Assembly (NCBI GenBank): GCA_003641645.1
Contig: QNAZ01000066.1
Location: 1 to 5,523, forward strand
Direction: 5' to 3'
Origin: Thermodesulfobacteriota bacterium
Lineage (GTDB): Bacteria > Desulfobacterota > Thermodesulfobacteria > Thermodesulfobacteriales > Thermodesulfobacteriaceae
DNA length: 5,523 nucleotides
Part shown: positions 1 through 5,416 of the stretch, piece by piece
Layout of the letters: every line of letters begins with the position of its first letter
Numbering within the stretch: the stretch's first letter is position 1
The notes under the pieces: generated by a model
Database searches by the model: none
The model's input: the letters and a program-made list of their open reading frames with translations, nothing else
What the model was told of the DNA's origin: nothing
Translations under genes and position numbers: made by a program

Positions 1-270
1 AATTCAGATGAATATAAAACAGAAAGAAAGAAAAGAGAAACTCTATGTAAGATAGCTAATGATTTAGGATTAGAAGTAGTCTTCATTCCTTTTGATGAGT
101 TTACCCTTCAGGGAGCATTGCTTTCCTGCGTTACGGCAAGATTGAATTGGATTGACAGATTTTTACAAATAGCTTGGAAAGAAGGTTCTAATAGTTTGGC
201 AGCAGCTCAAATAAATAGGAAAGTAGCTTCCAAAGCAGAGCAAGATTTAGATAAAGAAACTTTTCTATAA
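1..270 (+). CDS. 3' end of a penteine/amidinotransferase-superfamily-like protein (partial)
   Basis: The frame is open from the window edge to TAA at 268-270, giving the last 89 residues; the 5' part lies outside. Residues 23-48 match the C-terminal end of dimethylarginine dimethylaminohydrolase (DDAH)-like enzymes. A Gly-x-x-Val-(Val/Ile) strand (G23-V27) leads into Glu-Phe (E33-F34), and exactly nine residues later comes Ser-Cys-Val-Thr (S42-T45), followed by Arg-Leu. In the family this spacing places the nucleophilic cysteine, here C43 (codon 127-129), which attacks a guanidino carbon. The usual Gly-Gly before Ser-Cys is altered (Q37-G38-A39). DDAH-type proteins normally end just after this motif, but here about 41 more residues follow, rich in Ala, Lys, Gln and Asp, so a C-terminal extension is present. 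The next gene follows after 11 bases and its ribosome binding site overlaps this stop, so the two are probably co-transcribed. The coding call is firm. The family call is tentative because the catalytic His and acidic residues lie outside the window. Confidence 0.6.
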   Translation, partial: NSDEYKTERKKRETLCKIANDLGLEVVFIPFDEFTLQGALLSCVTARLNWIDRFLQIAWKEGSNSLAAAQINRKVASKAEQDLDKETFL

Positions 271-281
271 AGGAGAAATAA

Positions 282-1025
282 ATGGCTATTCCTTTAGAAA
301 CTTGGCTTAAAAGTGAAGAATTCAAAGAGATTGCAGATGCTCCATTAAAAGAATTTTCAGAATATTTATTCTTTAGAAATCCTTTGAGAAATATTACTGT
401 TGATGATAGATTTTTAAAAGCTCCTTCAGATGGAATACTTCTTTATCAAGGGAAATACCAAGCAAATCAGAAAATTGTTGAAGTTAAAGGAAAGAAATAT
501 ACTGTTAGAGATATACTTGATGATGATACTATTCCGAAAGAGAAGAAGTTTTATGTTTTTGGAATTTATTTGACTTCTTTTTCTGTTCATGTAGTAAGAA
601 CTATGACAAAAGGAGTTATTCTTGAAATAAGAAATCTTTTACCAATTCTTTCTAATAACTTTCCAATGGTTCTATTTGAAAGTGAATTATTAAGAAATAA
701 TCCTAATTTCAACTTTATGCAATTTTCATTTCTTAACCAAAGAACTATAGTGATGCAATATTCTCCAGTTTTAAGAACAAGAATTTATTATGTATTGATT
801 GCTGATGCAGAAGTGGATAAAAACCTTTTATTTGTGGGAGAAGATGAAGCAGTTTCTCAAGCTCAAAGACTTGCTTATGTTTTGTTTGGTTCTCAACTTG
901 ATGTAGTTATAGAAGCTCAAGACTGGTTCAGGTTAAGGAAACTTGTTCCTAACTTTTATTATATTTATGCGGGACTTGATGACCTTTATAGAGTTTATTT
1001 TAGGTATCCTTATAAAGTTTATTAA
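282..1025 (+). CDS. Phosphatidylserine decarboxylase-like pyruvoyl proenzyme
   Basis: A 247-residue protein with the motif order of phosphatidylserine decarboxylases, which remove CO2 from phosphatidylserine using a pyruvoyl group made by self-cleavage. Seen: Ala-Pro-Ser-Asp-Gly at 47-51 (family SPxDG, catalytic Asp D50) followed by LLYQGK; VKGKKYTVRDIL at 68-79 (family VKGxxYSLxxLL); YLTSFSVHVVR at 96-106 with H103 where the family has its active-site His region; an Asn-Gln-Arg-Thr segment at 152-155 like the family NER; and FGSQLD at 202-207. In the family the Gly-Ser bond (G203-S204) is cut and the Ser becomes the pyruvoyl group, which would leave a 44-residue alpha chain. The length is nearer the short archaeal-type enzymes than the roughly 320-residue E. 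coli protein. No signal peptide or clear membrane helix is visible. AAGGAG at 270-275, six bases before ATG, fixes the start. The real substrate could be a lipid or another amino-acid-derived group. Family membership is fairly sure; function is not. Confidence 0.78.
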   Translation: MAIPLETWLKSEEFKEIADAPLKEFSEYLFFRNPLRNITVDDRFLKAPSDGILLYQGKYQANQKIVEVKGKKYTVRDILDDDTIPKEKKFYVFGIYLTSFSVHVVRTMTKGVILEIRNLLPILSNNFPMVLFESELLRNNPNFNFMQFSFLNQRTIVMQYSPVLRTRIYYVLIADAEVDKNLLFVGEDEAVSQAQRLAYVLFGSQLDVVIEAQDWFRLRKLVPNFYYIYAGLDDLYRVYFRYPYKVY

Positions 1026-2455
1026 AAAGGAATTAGATCGTCAATATCCTTTTTTTCATTTTTGATATTTTCTTCTTTCAAATCAAAATCTATTTCATCA
1101 ATGTCTATTGTTGATAAATCTTCTTTTTCAGTCATTTTTAGTTTATTTGTCTTTCTATCATAAATCAGAGTTGCAATATCGTTTACTTTTCCTTCTAAAC
1201 GATTTTTGAAGAATGATAGTTTTACTAAATTAGTTTCATAATCGTAAGTTAATCCAATTCCAAAGCTTATTTTCTTTGTTATTCCTATTTTGCTTCCATA
1301 TAAGTCTTTTATATCAAATATGTTTTTATCTTCTTTATTTTTTATCTTTTTAGCTTTGGAATGAGCTTGACATGCTATCCATATAGGAATTTCTAAATCA
1401 ACTGCGACTTTATCTAATTCTGTCATGATTCTTTCCATTTTTATCCATAATTCTTTAGTATAAGGAAAATCTATTTCATTTAAGTAATCAATTAATACAA
1501 TTGGTTTTTCTTTTTTACTTTTAGAAATGATTTTTAAATATTTCGTAATTTCTTGAACAAAAGTTCCAGGAGAAAAATACTTTATGTAAACATTCTGAAA
1601 AATTCTTTGAATTTCATTAATATTTACTTCTTTTTTACTTCTAATTTCTTGTATTACTTCTTTTGGAGTTTTGTCTCTAAAAGTAAAAAAAGGAATTTCA
1701 AGATAAATGCATAATAATCTTGTAAAGATTTGAGCTTCTTCTAATTCAAGTGTGATATAAATTACTGGAATGTTTTCATATAAAATTATATAATTATACA
1801 TTAAATTACAAAGAAATGTTGTTTTTCCTATTCCTGGTGGGCTTGCTATTAGTGCAATTTCTCCTGCTCCCAATCCTCCTTGCATGTAAGTATCTAAAAA
1901 CAGAAATCCAGATTTTCTTAAATTTTTTCTTATTGGTTTTTCTAAACTTAAAAACCAATCGATAGTTTTTCCTTCATCTATTGCAAATGTATGCTTTTCT
2001 ATTTTCTTTTGTAAACTTTCAAGAGTTTCTTCTACTTTTTCTCCAGTTGATATTATTTCTTTAAGATTTTCAATATTTCTGATTAACAAATTTCTTTTTA
2101 CTAATTTTTCTAATGTTTGCTTTAGTTGGTCTAAATTTAAAACTTTTTCTATTAGTTCTTCTTTTGGTTTATTAAGAAAATCTAAGATGCTGTCAATTTT
2201 TTGTAATTCTATTTTTCTTTGAATTTCATCAATTGGCAAATCAACTTCAGAAATATTATCTTGCAAAAAAATTTTAAGCTCAGTATAGTTGGGAAACTTG
2301 TTAAATTTCTTTACATACTTATTCAAAAGATAGATTATCACTTTTACTGGCGGATAGGAAAAGAAGTTATAGTCTAAATCTGAAATTAAATCAAGAACTT
2401 TTTCTCTATATGTTAGAATACTTTTTATTATTTCAATTTCTGTTAGTTGATTCAT
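1022..2455 (-). CDS. dnaB: DnaB/gp41-family replicative DNA helicase with SSB-like C-terminal tip
   Basis: A 477-residue hexameric (RecA-fold, SF4) helicase that should unwind the replication fork 5'-3'. Residues 1-65 resemble the helical DnaB N-terminal domain; 70-160 is a charged helical linker. The motor starts near 185 (LDTYMQGGLGAGE). Walker A is SPPGIGKT at 205-212 (K211); H1a is TLELE with E237 matching the catalytic Glu of DnaB SLEM; Walker B is VLIDYLNEI with D323; H3 has Q363 (ACQAHSK); KNR at 417-419 gives the H4 basic residues. No primase (TOPRIM or zinc) domain is fused. Residues 443-477 form an acidic, probably disordered tail ending DIDDLIPF, close to the SSB C-terminal tip. 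An in-frame TAA lies one codon before the ATG, so the start is fixed, yet no good Shine-Dalgarno precedes it; it lies 20 bases after the upstream stop, so coupling is likely. Its stop shares TTAA with the convergent gene. Confidence 0.93.
   Translation of the reverse strand: MNQLTEIEIIKSILTYREKVLDLISDLDYNFFSYPPVKVIIYLLNKYVKKFNKFPNYTELKIFLQDNISEVDLPIDEIQRKIELQKIDSILDFLNKPKEELIEKVLNLDQLKQTLEKLVKRNLLIRNIENLKEIISTGEKVEETLESLQKKIEKHTFAIDEGKTIDWFLSLEKPIRKNLRKSGFLFLDTYMQGGLGAGEIALIASPPGIGKTTFLCNLMYNYIILYENIPVIYITLELEEAQIFTRLLCIYLEIPFFTFRDKTPKEVIQEIRSKKEVNINEIQRIFQNVYIKYFSPGTFVQEITKYLKIISKSKKEKPIVLIDYLNEIDFPYTKELWIKMERIMTELDKVAVDLEIPIWIACQAHSKAKKIKNKEDKNIFDIKDLYGSKIGITKKISFGIGLTYDYETNLVKLSFFKNRLEGKVNDIATLIYDRKTNKLKMTEKEDLSTIDIDEIDFDLKEENIKNEKKDIDDLIPF
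1024..1056. terminator. Possible weak bidirectional terminator at the convergent gene ends
   Basis: AAAAAGGA at 1024-1031 is complementary to TCCTTTTT at 1047-1054. The stem can extend three more pairs (1032-1034 with 1043-1045, one bulged base), leaving a loop at 1035-1042. A T run follows on the plus strand and an A/T run on the other strand, so it could act in both directions. The stem has only two G:C pairs and lies inside the last codons of the helicase gene, so it may be a by-product of AT-rich coding. No other terminator candidate exists between the two converging units. Confidence 0.3.
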
Positions 2456-2475
2456 CTTTTAACACAATTTTTAGG

Positions 2476-2889
2476 TTATTCTAATGTCCTAATATCTCTT
2501 TCAAATAAAGTTTTTATTATCTTTTTATAATCTTCAGGCAATTTTTCTAAATTATTTAAGATGTAGTCAATTCCTTTTTCATCGATCAAAGAAAGAATAT
2601 TTTTGAATTTCTTATAAGCTTTTTTGTAATGATAAAAAAGAGTTTTTCTGTAATTTTTTAGAAAGTTAATGTGGTCTATCTCATTTTTATGATAATGAAA
2701 GAATATTCTGAATAGAGTCTTCAAATCTATATTGAATTCCTGTAAAGTTTCTTTAATCTGGTCTAAATGTAAACTGAAGTCTTTTTTTATCTTACTTTCT
2801 TTTATAGAGAGAAAAATATCTTTCTTTCCTATATATTCTTTCCATAAAGAAAAAAGTTCTTCTAATAGTTTATCATCTGATTTTGGCAT
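2476..2889 (-). CDS. Small Lys-rich helical protein between the two helicases, unknown function
   Basis: A 137-residue protein from ATG at 2887-2889 (MPKSDDKLL...); a GTG four codons upstream (2899-2901) would give 141 residues. I prefer the ATG, although neither has a strong Shine-Dalgarno (only GGAAA close to the ATG). Either start lies inside the end of the upstream SF2 helicase gene (28 or 40 base overlap), so translation is probably coupled to it. The sequence is almost entirely predicted helix, rich in Lys, Phe, Tyr, Glu and Leu. Two aromatic-basic stretches stand out (FRIFFHYHKNE and YRKTLFYHYKKAYKKFKN), and there is no Cys. I do not recognise the family. Its place between a UvsW-like and a DnaB-like helicase would suit a helicase loader (as T4 gp59) or a recombination mediator (as T4 UvsY, which is similar in size and near uvsW in T4), but I see no residue match to either, so this is inference from context. 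Confidence 0.8.
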   Translation of the reverse strand: MPKSDDKLLEELFSLWKEYIGKKDIFLSIKESKIKKDFSLHLDQIKETLQEFNIDLKTLFRIFFHYHKNEIDHINFLKNYRKTLFYHYKKAYKKFKNILSLIDEKGIDYILNNLEKLPEDYKKIIKTLFERDIRTLE

Positions 2890-4310
2890 TTTCCAAACCA
2901 CAATCTTTCTATTTCTTTCTCAATATCTCTATAAAGAATGATTTCTTCATAAGAAAATCCTTTCTGCATTAACCACTTTTTTCTCTGATAACTATGATGA
3001 TATAATACATTATTATCTCCATCCTGAAAGTCGAAAACTAATAATAGTTTGCCTTCTTGTGGTCTTAGTCCTCTTCCTATTCTTTGCAATAATTGAATAC
3101 TTGATTTTCCAATGCTTGCAATGATTATTGTATTTAGATTAGGAATATCCATTCCTATTTCAATCAATTGGGTTGCAATAAGAATTTTAAATTTTCCTTT
3201 ATTAAATTCTTGTATTGTTCTGAAATTATGTTTAGTATCACTTGAAATATATCTAACAATATTATCATTAAAGTTTTCTTTTATTTCTTTTTCTAATTTC
3301 TTTCCGTGTTCTTTCCTTTCAACTACAATCAAGCAATTTCTATTTGAATTTATAATATGCTTCAATAATTCTAAAATGATTTTAGTTCTTGTCTTATTTT
3401 CCAAAATAAATTTTTCTACTATTTTATGCCATTCCTTAGTGCCTGAATAAAGAAATAAATCTTTATCATAAAAATCTGTTGAGTTATATTTGAGAATGAA
3501 ATATTTGACTGGAGAAGTAAATCCTTTTTCTTTTAATTCCTGATAAGTAACTTTTTCTATAATATTTCCTAATAAACCTATTGTGATATAGTCATTTTGG
3601 TCGCTTCTTCCAATTGGAGTTCCAGAAAATCCATATCTAACTATTGCATTTTTACATTTTAATAAAGCTTTTTTGATCGTATTTGCAGGAACAGATTGGC
3701 ATTCATCTGTGAGAACTGCTTTGTAATAATTTAAGGAAAGTTTTTTTAAACAAGTAGAAGAGCTAATCATTATTCTTCCATTTTTGTATCCTTTTCCATA
3801 ATTCCAGCCTATCTCATATTTCTTGAAAAATTCCAAAAACTTCTTTACAGTTTGTTCTAATAATGCTTGATATTTTGGAATTATTATAAGGATAGGAATA
3901 TTTTCTTTTATAGCTTTACAAATAGCCATAATCATATAAGTTTTCCCACTTCCCATAATAGCATCAATTATTCCTCTTGGTTGTTCTAATAAATTCAATA
4001 TTGCTCTTTTTTGATAGTCTCTTAATGTTTGCCAAATTGAATCATTTTTTAATTTTTCTATATCAATTAAAGAAGTATGTATTTTGGGATATTTCATTTT
4101 CAGATAAGGAAGTAGTCCTGAAAGAATATAGTAAGTATTGTTTCTATTCTTTTGTAATAAAGTCACATATTTAACTTCTTTTCTTTTGAGTATTGGATTG
4201 TATTCTAACTTTCTTATGACTACATTTTTTGAGAGATTTTCAAGAATTTCTTTATCTTTCTGATTTTCAGGTATGAAAAAAGTATAGACATTAGTGTAGT
4301 CAACTTTCAT
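2862..4310 (-). CDS. uvsW: UvsW-like SF2 DNA helicase/translocase
   Basis: A 482-residue superfamily 2 helicase of the UvsW/XPB-like (COG1061-type) group, which in T4 remodels branched DNA and R-loops during replication and recombination. Seen: an N-terminal domain of about 92 residues of the kind that precedes the motor in UvsW; RDYQ at 97-100; motif I MGSGKT at 119-124 (K123); Ia LIIIPKYQ; motif II DECQ at 202-205; motif III FSGTP at 228-232; motif IV LIVVERKEHGKKL at 327-339; motif V ILIATQLIEIGMDIP at 376-390; motif VI QRIGRGLRP at 409-417 with arginines R413 and R416. The segment after motif VI (DFQDGD... then YHHSYQRKKWLMQKGF) parallels the UvsW C-terminus. Odd point: motif II has Gln where T4 UvsW has His (DECH). 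AAGGAG at 4318-4323, seven bases before the ATG, supports the start. It sits 25 bases after the 95-residue gene and overlaps the next gene, within one operon. Confidence 0.92.
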   Translation of the reverse strand: MKVDYTNVYTFFIPENQKDKEILENLSKNVVIRKLEYNPILKRKEVKYVTLLQKNRNNTYYILSGLLPYLKMKYPKIHTSLIDIEKLKNDSIWQTLRDYQKRAILNLLEQPRGIIDAIMGSGKTYMIMAICKAIKENIPILIIIPKYQALLEQTVKKFLEFFKKYEIGWNYGKGYKNGRIMISSSTCLKKLSLNYYKAVLTDECQSVPANTIKKALLKCKNAIVRYGFSGTPIGRSDQNDYITIGLLGNIIEKVTYQELKEKGFTSPVKYFILKYNSTDFYDKDLFLYSGTKEWHKIVEKFILENKTRTKIILELLKHIINSNRNCLIVVERKEHGKKLEKEIKENFNDNIVRYISSDTKHNFRTIQEFNKGKFKILIATQLIEIGMDIPNLNTIIIASIGKSSIQLLQRIGRGLRPQEGKLLLVFDFQDGDNNVLYHHSYQRKKWLMQKGFSYEEIILYRDIEKEIERLWFGKCQNQMINY

Positions 4311-4335
4311 GAATAAACTCCTTGTTTGATAGAAA

Positions 4336-4623
4336 TTATTTGATTTTTTCTATTACAAGAGTAAAAGTTACTTCAATACCATCAATCTTTTTCATAAAGT
4401 CTTTGAAAAGATCCCAGCCATTGTCAGATTCAAATTGTCTAATAAGCTTGTAACCATTTCTTGTTAATTTTTCTTCTGTTCTTGAAGTATGTTTTCCTTG
4501 AATAGTAATTTCAAGAGTTTCTGGATATAAGGAAACTACATAAGGATTCATTTCAAATTTTTTGCATAAGCTATAAGCTAAGTCTGATAACATTTTAAGT
4601 CTTTCATGATAGTTTAAACTCAT
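4336..4623 (-). CDS. Unrecognised 95-residue protein
   Basis: I do not recognise this protein. The first 24 residues look helical (YHERLKMLSDLAYSLCKKFE). Then comes a beta-rich stretch (VVSLYPETLEITIQGK, about 29-44), a basic segment with Thr-Ser-Arg-Thr and LTRNGYKLIRQF, a short helix (WDLFKDFMKK) and a final strand (IEVTFTLVIEKIK). This suggests a compact alpha/beta domain, with no membrane segment or metal-binding cluster. A very strong ribosome binding site, AAAGGAGG (4630-4637), lies six bases before the ATG, so high expression is likely. It lies 22 bases after the 85-residue gene and 25 bases before the SF2 helicase gene, under the promoter at 4931-4958. By position it may be an accessory of the replication module; that is inference only. 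Confidence 0.82.
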   Translation of the reverse strand: MSLNYHERLKMLSDLAYSLCKKFEMNPYVVSLYPETLEITIQGKHTSRTEEKLTRNGYKLIRQFESDNGWDLFKDFMKKIDGIEVTFTLVIEKIK

Positions 4624-4645
4624 TTTTAACCTCCTTTTTCATTTT

Positions 4646-4903
4646 TTATTCTTCTATTCTATAAAGAAAGCCATTTCTCTTAATATATTTTGGAATACTA
4701 TCTTCAGAGTATATTTCTATCTTGGTAACATAAGTCTTTTTGTAAGCTTCTTCTAAAAAAGAATTTAGATTTTTTCTTTTCACAGTAAATCTATTTCTTA
4801 AAGCTTCTTTAATTAATTCAAGCTCTTCTTGATGTTTATCAATTAGTTCTGCTACTGCCATTTTATGTATTTGCTCTTCAAAAAGAATGCCTACTTTTAA
4901 CAT
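4646..4903 (-). CDS. Unrecognised 85-residue protein, first gene of the helicase operon
   Basis: I do not recognise this protein. After a short hydrophobic start (MLKVGILF), residues 9-56 form one long charged helix (EEQIHKMAVAELIDKHQEEL, then EALRNRF and a basic KRKNLN stretch) that could make a coiled coil or dimer. The end is beta-like (VTKIEIYSEDS, then a basic-aromatic tail finishing FLYRIEE). No Cys or metal motif is present. AAAGGAA at 4911-4917 sits seven bases before the ATG. It is the first gene after the consensus promoter, with an untranslated leader of only about 20 bases, so it should be the earliest and probably best transcribed gene of the unit. Small first genes in phage operons often act on the host or on regulation, but nothing in the sequence shows that here. 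Confidence 0.8.
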   Translation of the reverse strand: MLKVGILFEEQIHKMAVAELIDKHQEELELIKEALRNRFTVKRKNLNSFLEEAYKKTYVTKIEIYSEDSIPKYIKRNGFLYRIEE

Positions 4904-4930
4904 TTCAATCTTCCTTTCTTTTTTCTTATT

Positions 4931-4958
4931 ATTATATCACAAAACTGAAATTTGTCAA
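4931..4958 (-). promoter_or_regulatory. Consensus sigma-70 promoter with extended -10
   Basis: Read on the minus strand, TTGACA (-35, 4953-4958) and TATAAT (-10, 4931-4936) are both perfect, separated by 16 bases, with TGA directly before the -10 (extended TGn element, 4937-4939). Transcription should start near 4924, about 20 bases before the ATG at 4903. The -35 begins two bases after the stop codon of the 151-residue gene. It should drive the 85- and 95-residue genes, the UvsW-like helicase, the small helical protein and the DnaB-like helicase. No operator-like inverted repeat is evident around it. Confidence 0.85.
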
Positions 4959-4960
4959 CT

Positions 4961-5416
4961 TTAGATACTTAATTTGTTAGCTAAAGATAAGAAATAGTTT
5001 AAGTTTTTTATATCTTCTTCCATTTTTTCTCTATCATCATATTCTAATATCATTTTCTCTTGAGCTGTATCAATTCTTACTCTTGGAATATCATCTTGAA
5101 TAAATCTAATACTTATTAAGTTCTTTCTTAATCCTGAAAGACTAAAGATTGTATTATTTTTATCTCTCATTCTAAATAGACCAAATTTTCTTGTAACTTG
5201 TTTGAATCTTTGTTCTGCTTTCTTTCTTGGAAGATAAACTAAATTTCCTTTTTCTGAAAAATAAACAAAATAATCTTCAGGAATTGTATATACTTTACCT
5301 TTGTATTCTATATTGCTTCTTTCTTTTGTGATATGAATTAAATAAATATTTTGACTAATTTCATCATAGAAATAATTTTTTGGTAACTTTTCATAAGGAG
5401 TTGTTTCTAAGTTCAT
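4961..5416 (-). CDS. Unrecognised 151-residue protein
   Basis: I do not recognise this protein. It appears beta-rich over residues 15-115: NIYLIHITKE, IEYKGKVYTIPEDYFVYFSE, NLVYLPR, a basic stretch RKKAEQRFKQVTRKFGLFRM at about 64-83, then TIFSLSGLRKNLISIRFIQDD and PRVRIDT. A helical C-terminus follows (REKMEEDIKNLNYFLSLANK). The basic middle could contact nucleic acid, which is inference. There is no signal peptide or membrane helix. AAAGGAGG at 5422-5429, five bases before the ATG, fixes the start and is among the strongest ribosome binding sites in the window. The start overlaps the end of the incomplete upstream gene by 26 bases, so the two are co-transcribed. Its stop touches the promoter of the downstream unit, with no terminator between, so read-through into the helicase operon is likely. 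Confidence 0.83.
   Translation of the reverse strand: MNLETTPYEKLPKNYFYDEISQNIYLIHITKERSNIEYKGKVYTIPEDYFVYFSEKGNLVYLPRKKAEQRFKQVTRKFGLFRMRDKNNTIFSLSGLRKNLISIRFIQDDIPRVRIDTAQEKMILEYDDREKMEEDIKNLNYFLSLANKLSI

Noticed and set aside
1500..1680. Repeated TTCTTTTTTACTT-like stretches in the helicase gene
   Set aside because: These are Lys/Glu-codon runs read on the opposite strand; the copies diverge and spacing is irregular, so they are not a repeat array.
2732..2941. Open frame on the plus strand opposite the small helical protein
   Set aside because: It is antisense to two better supported genes, is rich in Phe/Ser/Leu as expected from reading a Lys/Glu-rich gene backwards, and has no ribosome binding site.
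3112..3450. 112-residue open frame on the plus strand with hydrophobic stretches
   Set aside because: It lies entirely antisense to motifs IV-VI of the SF2 helicase; the hydrophobic look is the reverse reading of Lys/Asn-rich codons.
3977..4174. 65-residue open frame on the plus strand
   Set aside because: Antisense to the N-terminal part of the SF2 helicase, with no ribosome binding site.
4959..4986. CTTTAG ... CTAAAG inverted repeat at the end of the 151-residue gene, as a terminator
   Set aside because: The 6-bp stem has a 16-base loop, few G:C pairs and no T run on the transcribed side, and it overlaps the -35 region, so it is probably chance in AT-rich DNA.
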